DNA of 64,000 nucleotides from Saonia flava (GTDB taxonomy: Bacteria > Bacteroidota > Bacteroidia > Flavobacteriales > Flavobacteriaceae), in NCBI RefSeq assembly GCF_011927795.1, contig NZ_JAATJJ010000001.1:1477397-1541396 (forward strand), read 5' to 3'. Positions 8,905 to 17,027 of this stretch are shown piece after piece. The position numbers were made by a program, and so were the translations under genes. The notes below the pieces were generated by a model. The model ran no database searches. It saw nothing but the letters and a program-made list of their open reading frames with translations, and had not been told where the DNA came from. Position 1 is the first letter of the stretch, and each line of letters begins with the position of its first letter.

Positions 8905-9618
8905 ATGGCAAAACTAAGCGTTAACATTAACAAAATTGCAACATTACGTAATTCGAGGGGTGGGAATATTCCAAACCTTTTAAAAGTGGCATCGGATATT
9001 GAGAATTTTGGAGGGCAAGGAATAACCATTCATCCAAGACCAGATGAAAGACATATCAAATACCAAGATGCAAGAGATTTAAAACATACTATCACTACAG
9101 AATTTAATATTGAGGGGAATCCTGTACCAAAATTCATTGAATTGGTTATGGAAACAAAACCTACCCAGGTAACTTTGGTTCCAGATGCCGTAGATGCAAT
9201 AACCTCTAACGCGGGCTGGGATACTATAAAACATTCTGATTTTCTTAAAGAGGTAATTTCTGATTTTAAAAATAAAGGCATACGCACCTCTATTTTTGTG
9301 GACCCTGTCGCCAAAATGATTGAAGGAGCAGCAAAAACTGGAACAGATAGAATTGAATTGTACACAGAAAGTTTTGCCAAAAATTTTAATCAGAACAAAG
9401 AAAAGGCTATACAACCTTATACAGATTCAGCAATACTTGCCAACCAATTGGGATTGGGCATCAATGCTGGTCATGATCTTAATTTAGATAATATTCACTA
9501 TTTTAAAAACAACATCCCCCATTTATTGGAAGTCTCCATAGGGCATGCTTTAATATGCGAATCCCTTTATTTAGGGTTGGACAATGTTGTAAATATGTAC
9601 TTACATAAACTAAAATAA
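8905..9618 (+). CDS. pdxJ: Pyridoxine 5'-phosphate synthase
   Basis: Condenses 1-deoxy-xylulose 5-phosphate with 3-amino-2-oxopropyl phosphate to give pyridoxine 5'-phosphate, the last ring-forming step of the DXP-dependent vitamin B6 route. The 237 residues match PdxJ throughout: LSVNINKIATLRNSRGG, GITIHPRPDERHI, PTQVTLVPDA, GIRTSIFVDP, RIELYTESFA, LGINAGHDLNLDN and EVSIGHALICESLYLGL, including the catalytic-site histidine and glutamate of the family. Its TAA overlaps the next ATG (TAATG), coupling it to the hydrolase gene. Confidence 0.96.
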   Translation: MAKLSVNINKIATLRNSRGGNIPNLLKVASDIENFGGQGITIHPRPDERHIKYQDARDLKHTITTEFNIEGNPVPKFIELVMETKPTQVTLVPDAVDAITSNAGWDTIKHSDFLKEVISDFKNKGIRTSIFVDPVAKMIEGAAKTGTDRIELYTESFAKNFNQNKEKAIQPYTDSAILANQLGLGINAGHDLNLDNIHYFKNNIPHLLEVSIGHALICESLYLGLDNVVNMYLHKLK

Positions 9619-10388
9619 TGCAATCATTACACTCAAAGGTATTGGGAGAAGGAAGGCCCATGATAATTTTACATGGTTTTCTTGGCATGTCCGACAATTG
9701 GAAAACCTTAGGTTCGCAGTATGCTGAAAATGGAATGGAAGTCCATTTAATAGACCAAAGAAACCATGGTAAAAGTTTCCATTCCGAGGATTTCAACTAC
9801 AAAATCCTTTCAGAGGATATTAGAAATTATATAGAAAGGCATAGTTTGTCCGAAGCCATAGTATTAGGTCACTCCATGGGTGGAAAAACAGCCATGCAAC
9901 TGGCCTGTAGCTATCCGCACCTGGTAAATAAACTAATCGTCGCCGATATTGGCCCAAAGCAATACCCTCCACACCACCAACACATCATCAACGCACTTAT
10001 AGAGCTTCCTATAAATGAAATCAGCACTAGAGGCCAAGCAGATACTATATTGAGTAAAAAAATCTCCGATTATGGTACACGACAATTTTTATTAAAAAAT
10101 CTTTATTGGGTAGAAAAGGGAAAACTTGGTTTTAGAATGAACCTTCCCGTTTTAAGCGCCAAAATGAAGGAAATTGGAGAAGCTCTCCCAAACAATACTT
10201 TTTATAGTAAACCAACCCTTTTTGTAAAAGGAGGTAATTCAGACTATATCCTATTAGAAGACACACCACAAATAAAGAAGCACTTCCCACTAGCATCCAT
10301 AGAGACCATTGAAAATGTTGGACATTGGCTACATGCAGAGAACCCTGCACTTTTTTTAGAAAAGACACTCAATTTTATAAATCAATAA
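9618..10388 (+). CDS. Alpha/beta hydrolase (YbfF-like esterase)
   Basis: A 256-residue cytoplasmic hydrolase of the alpha/beta fold. The oxyanion HG motif (residues 19-20, ILHGFLG), the nucleophile elbow GHSMGG with Ser86, and a late histidine in NVGHWLHAENP form the expected catalytic set. The overall pattern (DQRNHGKS after strand 4, cap region around residues 110-190) resembles the YbfF acyl-CoA/ester hydrolase group. Its substrate is unknown. It overlaps the pdxJ stop by one base, so the pair is one transcription unit; this linkage recurs in Flavobacteriia but gives no direct clue to substrate. Confidence 0.88.
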   Translation: MQSLHSKVLGEGRPMIILHGFLGMSDNWKTLGSQYAENGMEVHLIDQRNHGKSFHSEDFNYKILSEDIRNYIERHSLSEAIVLGHSMGGKTAMQLACSYPHLVNKLIVADIGPKQYPPHHQHIINALIELPINEISTRGQADTILSKKISDYGTRQFLLKNLYWVEKGKLGFRMNLPVLSAKMKEIGEALPNNTFYSKPTLFVKGGNSDYILLEDTPQIKKHFPLASIETIENVGHWLHAENPALFLEKTLNFINQ

Positions 10389-10403
10389 AAAACACCCTAT
10401 TTT

Positions 10404-10419
10404 ATTATGCATGCATAAT
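10404..10419. terminator. AT-rich 16-bp palindrome followed by a T-run; weak terminator candidate
   Basis: The sequence ATTATGCATGCATAAT is a perfect palindrome lying 15 bases after the hydrolase stop and followed directly by seven Ts. As RNA it could fold into a 6-bp stem with a CATG loop. It may end the pdxJ-hydrolase transcript, though the low-GC stem makes this uncertain. Confidence 0.35.
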
Positions 10420-10435
10420 TTTTTTGTCTGTTTTA

Positions 10436-10465
10436 TTGTGAGTATAATAATAATTGTTAATTTTG
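10436..10465 (+). promoter_or_regulatory. Bacteroidota-type promoter for the SGNH lipoprotein gene
   Basis: A -33 TTG at 10436-10438 and a -7 box TAATTTTG (matching TAnnTTTG) at 10458-10465 are spaced by 19 bases. They lie 51 bases before the ATG at 10517, in the right place and orientation. Confidence 0.5.
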
Positions 10466-10516
10466 AAACATTCGATTTACATTTTTTTAAAATAAAATTA
10501 ACTCAAAATTATATAG

Positions 10517-12019
10517 ATGAAAAAGTTCCCGTTTTTGCTCATTTTTTCTGGGCTTTTGCTTATTTCCTGTAGTGATGATGATAGCACCATAGACACCACT
10601 CCAGTGGAACCAGAGCCAGTGACCTACACCAGTGGTTCGGCAGATTTTACAAATTATGTTTCAGTAGGAAACTCCTTGACTGCGGGTTATTCTGACAGCG
10701 CTTTATTTATTGATGGACAAACAGCTTCCTTTCCCAATATGCTTGCATCTAACTTTGCACTTGTTGGTGGTGGAGATTTTAAAATTCCTTTTATGGCCGA
10801 TAATTTAGGGGGCGCAACTTTGGGAGCGCAACCAATTCTTGGCAATAGGCTTTTCTTGGATTTCACAACTGGATCTCCAACACCTACTCCCGTTAGCGGT
10901 GCTGGAACCACAGAAATATCCAATACCCTATCAGGGCCTTTCAACAATATGGGAGTTCCTGGAGCTAAAAGTTATCATCTGGCAGCACCAGGATATGGCA
11001 ATGTTGCAGGTATAGCTGCTGGATTGGCAAATCCATATTATGCAAGATTTGCATCCGCAGCAGATGCAACCGTCATTGGAGATGCCGTTGCTCAAAACCC
11101 TACGTTCTTTTCTCTATGGATTGGCAATCAAGATATACTGGCTTTTGCTGTTTCTGGTGGTGATGGTGTTGACCAAACTGGAAATTTAGACCCAAGTACC
11201 TATGGCGGAAACGATATTACAGACCCAAATGTTTTTGCAAGCGTATACAATGGTTTGTTACAGGCTCTCACAGCAAATGGCGCAGATGGTGTAATTGCCA
11301 ATATCCCAGATGTTACGACCATTCCTTATTTCACAACTGTTCCGCACAATCCAGTACCGTTGGATGAAGCCACAACTGGATTGTTAAATGGTGCTTATGC
11401 TGCTTACAACGGAGGACTGGCACAACTACAGGGCCTTGGTTTAATCACAGCAGATGAATTGGCGCAACGAACCATTTCCTTTAGTCCAGGAGAAGGAAAC
11501 GCTGTTGTAATAATTGACGAAGATTTAACAGATTTGACCGGTTTTAACCCAGCTTTAATTAATATGAGACAGGCTACCGCAGATGATTTACTGGTTTTTA
11601 CCTCACAGACAATTATAGGCACATTGACAAACCCTGCCGACCCAACATCCATAAATGGAGTGGCAGTGCCCTTGGCCGATAAATGGGTGTTGACCCCAGA
11701 AGAGCAGTTAGCAGTAAAAACAGCACAAACTGCATACAATCAAACCATTGAAGCATTGGCCCAACAATACAATCTAGCATTCGTTGATGCCGAAGGTGTT
11801 ATGGCGGAAATTGCCCAAAACGGATTTCAAATGCCCGATGGCAGTATGGTAACCGCCACTTATGGAACCGGCGGTGGATTTTCATTGGATGGCGTCCACC
11901 CTACCCCAAGGGGTTATGCCATATTGGCTCTCTTTTTTGTAGAAGCCATCAATACAAAATATGGCTCGGACTTACCTGGAGTAAACCCATTGGATTATAC
12001 TGGGTTATATGTTAATTAG
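10517..12019 (+). CDS. SGNH/GDSL-like hydrolase lipoprotein
   Basis: A 500-residue exported lipoprotein: the signal ends in LLLISCSDDD, a lipobox with Cys18, and the acidic residues after it suggest surface export in Bacteroidota. The SGNH core is recognised by block I VSVGNSLTAGYSD (nucleophile Ser53; the usual GDSL Asp is replaced by Asn), a block III-like WIGNQDILAF, and block V DGVHPTPRGYAI with Asp458 and His461 completing the triad. It is longer than typical GDSL esterases because of an insertion of about 200 residues between blocks III and V. An esterase or lipase role outside the cytoplasm is likely; the substrate is unknown. Confidence 0.85.
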   Translation: MKKFPFLLIFSGLLLISCSDDDSTIDTTPVEPEPVTYTSGSADFTNYVSVGNSLTAGYSDSALFIDGQTASFPNMLASNFALVGGGDFKIPFMADNLGGATLGAQPILGNRLFLDFTTGSPTPTPVSGAGTTEISNTLSGPFNNMGVPGAKSYHLAAPGYGNVAGIAAGLANPYYARFASAADATVIGDAVAQNPTFFSLWIGNQDILAFAVSGGDGVDQTGNLDPSTYGGNDITDPNVFASVYNGLLQALTANGADGVIANIPDVTTIPYFTTVPHNPVPLDEATTGLLNGAYAAYNGGLAQLQGLGLITADELAQRTISFSPGEGNAVVIIDEDLTDLTGFNPALINMRQATADDLLVFTSQTIIGTLTNPADPTSINGVAVPLADKWVLTPEEQLAVKTAQTAYNQTIEALAQQYNLAFVDAEGVMAEIAQNGFQMPDGSMVTATYGTGGGFSLDGVHPTPRGYAILALFFVEAINTKYGSDLPGVNPLDYTGLYVN

Positions 12020-12041
12020 TAAAAAATATATTCTTAATTTT

Positions 12042-12069
12042 AAGGCATCGAATTAAATTTCGGTGCCTT
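12042..12069 (+). terminator. Intrinsic terminator after the SGNH lipoprotein gene
   Basis: AAGGCATCGAA (12042-12052) pairs with TTCGGTGCCTT (12059-12069) with one G-U pair and a 6-base loop, followed by a T-rich run. It lies 22 bases after the TAA at 12017-12019. Confidence 0.85.
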
Positions 12070-12095
12070 TTTATTTAAACCTAAACCATATCACC

Positions 12096-12446
12096 ATGAA
12101 AATGATTTTAAGAATTTTATTGAGTGCACTAGCCGTGGTAATCTTATCCAAAATACTACCAGGGGTTGGGGTGGACTCATATGTAACGGCCATTTTTGTT
12201 GCCATTGTCTTAGGGTTATTGAACTTTTTGGTAAAACCCATTTTGGTGTTTTTTACACTACCCGTAACTATTATAACCTTTGGTCTTTTCCTCCTAATTA
12301 TCAATGCAATTATCATTCTACTGGCAGATTATTTTATTGATGGTTTCCAAGTGGACAACCTATGGTGGGCACTACTTTTTAGTCTTTTGCTGTCTTTTCT
12401 TCAGTCTGTTTTATTTTCGTTCTTAAAAGAAGACACCATAAAGTAA
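12096..12446 (+). CDS. Phage holin family / four-helix membrane protein (YvlD-like)
   Basis: A 116-residue integral membrane protein with four hydrophobic helices (about residues 3-20, 25-45, 50-75 and 85-110), of the DUF360/YvlD family that databases label 'phage holin family 4'. The ATG at 12096 is chosen because an in-frame GTG at 12063 falls inside the preceding terminator stem. No lysis genes or phage genes are nearby, so a true holin role is unlikely. Function unknown; it may act in envelope stress as related Bacillus proteins are thought to. Confidence 0.8.
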   Translation: MKMILRILLSALAVVILSKILPGVGVDSYVTAIFVAIVLGLLNFLVKPILVFFTLPVTIITFGLFLLIINAIIILLADYFIDGFQVDNLWWALLFSLLLSFLQSVLFSFLKEDTIK

Positions 12447-12477
12447 GTTACTATGTGGTATACAGTGGTTTAAAAAC

Positions 12478-12508
12478 TTGTTGAACTACATAAAATATAC
12501 TACTTTTG
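12478..12508 (+). promoter_or_regulatory. Bacteroidota-type promoter for tig
   Basis: Two overlapping-register TTG triplets at 12478-12483 serve as the -33 element and TACTTTTG at 12501-12508 is an exact TAnnTTTG -7 box, spaced 17-20 bases. The tig ATG follows 32 bases later. Confidence 0.65.
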
Positions 12509-12540
12509 CAGCCCATTTATAAAAGCAAAACAAGAGATAG

Positions 12541-13863
12541 ATGAATATTACCAAAGAGCAGATAGACGATTTAAATGCTGTTGTAAAAGTCGCCGTTACC
12601 AAAGACGATTACCAAGATAAGGTAGAGACCATACTTAAAGATTATAGAAAACAGGCAAATATTCCTGGTTTTAGAAAAGGTCAAGTACCCATGGGGCTTA
12701 TCAAAAAACAATATGGAAAAGCAGTATTGGTGGATGAGGTAAACAAATTGTTGCAAGACAATCTCAACAAATATCTTACCGAAGAAAAATTGGATGTGCT
12801 TGGAAATCCATTACCCAAACAACAAGACAATTTTGATTGGGATACAGAAGATTTTGCTTTTGAGTTTGAGTTAGGCTTGGCTCCCAATTTTGAAGTGCCC
12901 TTAAAGTCCAAAAAAGCTATTGTTCATTATACTATTGTTGCAGACAAAAAAATGGTAGATGAGCAGGTGGAACGTATCCAAAAACAATATGGAAAACTTG
13001 TAAATAAATCCGAGGTTGGTAAAAAAGATGAAGTTATAGGTGTATTTAAAAACGAAGCCGAGGAAATAGACAACAAAACAACTATAGAACTAGATAAGGT
13101 AAAGAGTAAAAAAGCACTTGAGAGTCTTTTAGGGAAAAAAGTTGGTGATGTAGTTTCATTAAAAACAAAAGGACTTTTTAAAGAAGATTATTTGCTTTCC
13201 AGTGCTCTAGGAATTGACAAGGAAAAAGCGGAAAAATTAAATACCGATGTTGATTTTACTATTGAAGAAATCAATGAAAGAGAGCCTGCTGAACTAAACC
13301 AAGATTTGTTTGACAAACTGTTTGGCAAGGACAATGTGAAATCTGAAGCCGAATTGAAAGCTAAAATCAAAGAAGATTCAGAAAAACAATTTGAGCAGCA
13401 ATCCGATCAAAAACTTTTAAACGATATAACCGAGAGCTTCATTTCAACCGTTAAGTTTGACCTACCTTCTGGATTCCTTAAAAAATGGATTCAAATGACA
13501 GGTGAAAAACCTTTGACAGAAGAAGAGGCCAATGAAGAATATGAAAAGTCTGAAAAAGGGTTGCGCTATCAGTTAATCGAAGGCAAGATAATTAAGGACA
13601 ACAATATTGAAATTCAGTTTGATGAATTAAAAGAATTTGCCAAAGGATTCATTAAATCCCAAATGGCTCAATATGGTCAATTAAATCCAGCTGAAGAGGA
13701 GTTGGACAATATTGCAGCAAGGGTAATGAGCAACCAAGATGAGGTAAAAAGATTGTCTGAGCAATTGATGAGTCAAAAACTGCTTAATCTTTATAAAGAA
13801 AAGGCAAACTTAAAAACCAAGGAAATTACCTATGAAAACTTTGTGAAAGAAGTATACGGGTAG
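12541..13863 (+). CDS. tig: Trigger factor, ribosome-associated chaperone
   Basis: Binds the ribosome exit tunnel and shields nascent chains. The 440 residues show the N-terminal ribosome-binding signature ANIPGFRKGQVP (around residues 38-49, with the GFRxGxxP motif), a central region in the FKBP-type PPIase position (about 150-240) that is diverged, as usual in Bacteroidota, and a long helical C-terminal chaperone domain (about 250-440). It has its own promoter and a strong terminator, and stands directly before clpP and clpX, the classical tig-clpP-clpX order. Confidence 0.95.
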   Translation: MNITKEQIDDLNAVVKVAVTKDDYQDKVETILKDYRKQANIPGFRKGQVPMGLIKKQYGKAVLVDEVNKLLQDNLNKYLTEEKLDVLGNPLPKQQDNFDWDTEDFAFEFELGLAPNFEVPLKSKKAIVHYTIVADKKMVDEQVERIQKQYGKLVNKSEVGKKDEVIGVFKNEAEEIDNKTTIELDKVKSKKALESLLGKKVGDVVSLKTKGLFKEDYLLSSALGIDKEKAEKLNTDVDFTIEEINEREPAELNQDLFDKLFGKDNVKSEAELKAKIKEDSEKQFEQQSDQKLLNDITESFISTVKFDLPSGFLKKWIQMTGEKPLTEEEANEEYEKSEKGLRYQLIEGKIIKDNNIEIQFDELKEFAKGFIKSQMAQYGQLNPAEEELDNIAARVMSNQDEVKRLSEQLMSQKLLNLYKEKANLKTKEITYENFVKEVYG

Positions 13864-13891
13864 TTTTCAAAAATAAAATAAGTATCTTTAC

Positions 13892-13918
13892 GGTGCCGAA
13901 GATCTTCTTTTCGGCACC
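13892..13918 (+). terminator. Intrinsic terminator after tig
   Basis: GGTGCCGAA (13892-13900) pairs perfectly with TTCGGCACC (13910-13918) around a 9-base loop and is followed by nine or more Ts. Only about 24 bases remain before the clpP ATG, so the clpP promoter must overlap this element or lie upstream of it (TATCTTTA at 13883-13891 is a near-match -7 box). Confidence 0.88.
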
Positions 13919-13950
13919 TTTTTTTTGTTAAAAATTTGATTTATAAACAA

Positions 13951-14631
13951 ATGGATTACGGTAAAGAATTCAAAAATTACGCTATAAAAGATCAGGGCAT
14001 AAACAGCATGTACTATGATAAAATAATGAGTAGCATGTACCCAGTAAATATGACCCCCAATATCATTGAGGAAAGACAACTTAACGCAATTGCAATGGAT
14101 GTCTTTTCCAGGTTAATGATGGATCGTATTATTTTTTTGGGAACTGGAATCAATGATCAAGTGGCAAATATTGTGCAGGCACAATTACTTTTCTTGGAAA
14201 GTGCAGATGCCTCAAAAGATATTCAGATATATATTAACTCTCCAGGTGGCAGTGTGTATGCCGGTTTGGGAATATATGATACTATGCAATTTATAAAGCC
14301 TGATGTAGCCACAATTTGCACAGGAATGGCAGCCTCAATGGGAGCTGTGCTTTTATGTGCTGGACAAAAGGGAAAACGAAGCGGGCTCACACATTCCAGA
14401 GTTATGATACACCAACCAATGGGAGGTGCTCAAGGACAGGCCAGTGATATAGAAATTACGGCTAGAGAAATCCTTAAATTAAAGGAAGAGTTATATGAAA
14501 TTATTGCCAATCACTCTGGGCAAACCATTGATAAAGTACACGACGATAGTGACAGGGATTATTGGATGAAAGCGGAAGAAGCCAAAAAATATGGCATGAT
14601 TGATGAAATTTTGGTAAGGGACAAGGCATAA
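13951..14631 (+). CDS. clpP: ATP-dependent Clp protease proteolytic subunit
   Basis: Serine protease that forms the tetradecameric chamber of ClpXP. The ATG at 13951 (MDYGKEF...) is preferred over an in-frame TTG at 13936. The 226-residue protein shows the catalytic Ser129 in GMAASMGAVLL, His154 in MIHQPMGG, and Asp203 in SDRDYWM (numbering from 13951), the INSPGGSVYAGLGIYD segment, and the handle helix. It carries an N-terminal extension of about 30 residues compared with E. coli mature ClpP, which could be a propeptide. clpX follows 75 bases downstream. Confidence 0.95.
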   Translation: MDYGKEFKNYAIKDQGINSMYYDKIMSSMYPVNMTPNIIEERQLNAIAMDVFSRLMMDRIIFLGTGINDQVANIVQAQLLFLESADASKDIQIYINSPGGSVYAGLGIYDTMQFIKPDVATICTGMAASMGAVLLCAGQKGKRSGLTHSRVMIHQPMGGAQGQASDIEITAREILKLKEELYEIIANHSGQTIDKVHDDSDRDYWMKAEEAKKYGMIDEILVRDKA

Positions 14632-14706
14632 ATTCGACCAAATACCCTATTAAACGAACCAAAAGTCAGAATTTTCCGTTATTATAGTTAGAAATTATTC
14701 TTTTTT

Positions 14707-15942
14707 ATGGCAAAAGAAAACCTAGAATGTTCTTTTTGTGGAAGAAAAAAACCAGAAACAAATCTTTTGATTGCTGGTTTGGATGCACATATTTGTGATA
14801 GATGTATAGAGCAAGCACATGGTATTGTTGCGGAGGAATCCAAACAATCCAAAAATGATGATTTATCATCAGAGTTGACTCTAAAAAAGCCCAAAGAGAT
14901 CAAGGATTTTTTGGATACTTTTATCATTGGACAAGAGCGGACCAAGAAAGTAATGTCCGTAGCGGTATACAATCACTACAAAAGATTATTACAACCCTCT
15001 TCCAAGGAGGATGATATTGAGATACAAAAGAGCAACATTGTAATGGTGGGGCAAACAGGTACAGGTAAAACCTTAATGGCCAAAACCATTGCTCGCATGC
15101 TCAATGTTCCATTGGCCATTGTAGACGCTACTGTTTTAACCGAAGCTGGCTATGTGGGTGAAGATGTCGAAAGTATCCTTACCAGGCTATTGCAAGCTGC
15201 AGATTATAATTTGGAAAAAGCAGAACGTGGTATTGTTTTTATTGATGAGATTGATAAAATTGCCCGTAAAAGCGATAACCCATCCATTACCAGAGATGTT
15301 TCTGGTGAGGGGGTACAACAGGGATTATTGAAACTTTTGGAAGGAACCGTTGTAAATGTGCCACCAAAAGGAGGCAGAAAACATCCAGACCAGAAGTTTA
15401 TAGAGGTCAATACTGAAAACATATTGTTTATTGCCGGTGGTGCTTTTGATGGAATTGAACGTATTATCACCAAACGCCTTAACATGCAAGCAGTAGGTTA
15501 TAGCGCCTCTAAGGTTGAAGACAATGTGGACAATACAAATATTTTACAGTACATTATTCCCAAAGATTTAAAAGAATTTGGATTGATTCCTGAAATTATT
15601 GGAAGACTTCCGGTTCTTACACATATGAATCCGTTGGATGAGAAAACGTTGCGGGCTATTTTGACGGAACCAAAGAATGCCATCATCAAACAATATGAAA
15701 AACTGTTTGCCATGGATGGTATTACCTTCAAAATAACTGAGCAAGCGCTTGATTATATTGTTCAAAAAGCCATTGAGTACAAATTGGGCGCAAGAGGGCT
15801 CCGGTCTTTATGCGAAGCCATTTTCACAGACGCTATGTTTGAACTGCCAAGTAGTGATATTACCGAGTTTAAGGTCACTAAGCCTTATGCCGAAGAAAAA
15901 CTTTCTTACGAAACCATTAAAAAGTTAAAAGCCGTTTCATAG
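14707..15942 (+). CDS. clpX: ATP-dependent Clp protease ATP-binding subunit ClpX
   Basis: AAA+ unfoldase that delivers substrates to ClpP. The 411 residues begin with the zinc-binding domain (Cys8, Cys11, Cys30, Cys33), followed by Walker A GQTGTGKT (115-122), Walker [11 protein letters not shown] (175-184), the pore-loop region, and sensor and arginine-finger segments (LGARGLRS near 360). Length is normal. The stop codon lies in the 3-base loop of a perfect 19-bp hairpin, so the transcript ends immediately at the end of the gene. Confidence 0.96.
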   Translation: MAKENLECSFCGRKKPETNLLIAGLDAHICDRCIEQAHGIVAEESKQSKNDDLSSELTLKKPKEIKDFLDTFIIGQERTKKVMSVAVYNHYKRLLQPSSKEDDIEIQKSNIVMVGQTGTGKTLMAKTIARMLNVPLAIVDATVLTEAGYVGEDVESILTRLLQAADYNLEKAERGIVFIDEIDKIARKSDNPSITRDVSGEGVQQGLLKLLEGTVVNVPPKGGRKHPDQKFIEVNTENILFIAGGAFDGIERIITKRLNMQAVGYSASKVEDNVDNTNILQYIIPKDLKEFGLIPEIIGRLPVLTHMNPLDEKTLRAILTEPKNAIIKQYEKLFAMDGITFKITEQALDYIVQKAIEYKLGARGLRSLCEAIFTDAMFELPSSDITEFKVTKPYAEEKLSYETIKKLKAVS

Positions 15943-15960
15943 AAACGGCTTTTAACTTTT
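15920..15960. terminator. 19-bp perfect hairpin overlapping the clpX stop codon
   Basis: The arms 15920-15938 and 15942-15960 are perfect inverted complements of 19 bases separated by the loop ATA. The clpX TAG (15940-15942) lies at the loop. A-rich and T-rich ends on either side make it a bidirectional terminator shared with the convergent hydrolase gene ending at 15985. Confidence 0.85.
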
Positions 15961-15984
15961 ATCGTTCAAACCAACTAAACAGTT

Positions 15985-16530
15985 TTATCCTTGAAACTGT
16001 TTGTGCATTACCTTTTGCAATAGGTCTTTACTTACCTTTTGGATTATTTTTTCATCACTATATAACTCATGCCCAAAATTTGGAACAAATTCTATCCATG
16101 AGTTCATCTGCTTACACCATTCTCTAGAAGGTTTGTAAGCATCATTAACACCATAAAGCAATTTGATTTCACAGTCAGGCTTATCAGTTTCATAACGCAC
16201 CCTTGTTGGGGAAACGGCATTTAAAGATTTCATTGGCAGCCCTTTAAGACCTGCCTTCCAAGCAATGGTACCACCTGTACTAAAAGCCAAATAGTGACAA
16301 GGCTCTTTTTCTTTACTCAAAAGATGTGCAACAGCAGTGTCAATGCCGCCCTCCACAAATTCCCTGTGAATATTTTCCTCAGAATTAACCGCTACATCTA
16401 TATTTGCCAATTGCTGACAGTCATAAAAAGTAATATCGTAATGTTGCTGTAAATATCCAAGATAAGAAGTTATCCAAAGGCCCTTTTTTACGCCCCACAT
16501 ATCCGATAAGACAATCAATCGTTCTGCCAT
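15985..16530 (-). CDS. Small alpha/beta hydrolase-like protein
   Basis: A 181-residue cytoplasmic protein with an alpha/beta-hydrolase layout: a first strand LIVLSDMWGVKKG, a nucleophile-elbow-like YLAFSTGGTIAWKAG with Ser about 104 (sequence A-F-S-T-G, lacking the first Gly of GxSxG), an acid position in LLYGVNDAYKP, and a terminal histidine in PNFGHELYS. It is shorter than usual because it lacks a cap domain. The substrate is unknown. It stands alone, convergent with clpX, with a long gene-free stretch upstream. Confidence 0.65.
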   Translation of the reverse strand: MAERLIVLSDMWGVKKGLWITSYLGYLQQHYDITFYDCQQLANIDVAVNSEENIHREFVEGGIDTAVAHLLSKEKEPCHYLAFSTGGTIAWKAGLKGLPMKSLNAVSPTRVRYETDKPDCEIKLLYGVNDAYKPSREWCKQMNSWIEFVPNFGHELYSDEKIIQKVSKDLLQKVMHKQFQG

Positions 16531-17027
16531 AATAGTTATAGTTTAAATTAGTATTATAGTTAATTTATATTCTAAAGGTGATTATTAAACGAACCATATC
16601 CCGATTTATTTGTTTATTCGAATAAATTATTCGGTGTTAAGTCCAAATGCATTATTCTAACGGCAAGAGGTTAAGGCAAATAGAACTCCTTTTTTTAAGG
16701 ACACAATTTGTTTTAACCCAAATAATAAATGAAAAAATTGTTTAATTCCATAACAAATCTTCTCCTCTAAACCCTAAAATAATATTCCAAAATTAAAGAC
16801 ATTATCGGGGTCTTAAATGCTAAATCTTATAATTGGCACATTTTTAAACAAATTAGGGATGAATAAATGTGTAAACAGTCTAATTAATAAAAAAATAGAA
16901 TAAGAATAAACACCACATTTTTAACAGTCCATGGTTTTTAATGTTTCATTCAAAGCCATTGAACCAACCTATTACACAAGTCAAAATCATACAAAAAACA
17001 AAAAATTGGACAGCTTAAGGGCACATC
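16531..17027. other. 497-base gene-free interval with a 14-bp palindrome
   Basis: AT-rich spacer between two minus-strand genes. I see no convincing reading frame, tRNA or strong terminator. A perfect palindrome TTTATTCGAATAAA lies at 16613-16626, followed by a half-repeat TTATTCGG, about 83 bases upstream of the hydrolase start; it might be an operator. The rest holds poly-A/T runs only. The interval may carry the promoter of the hydrolase gene and the 3' end of the AraC gene transcript. Confidence 0.4.

Noticed and set aside
12063-12095. Upstream GTG start for the four-helix membrane protein
   Set aside because: It falls inside the terminator hairpin of the preceding gene; the ATG at 12096 gives a normal N-terminus.
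12096-12446. Prophage remnant suggested by the 'phage holin' family name
   Set aside because: No other phage genes are nearby and the family is widespread in bacterial chromosomes with non-phage roles.
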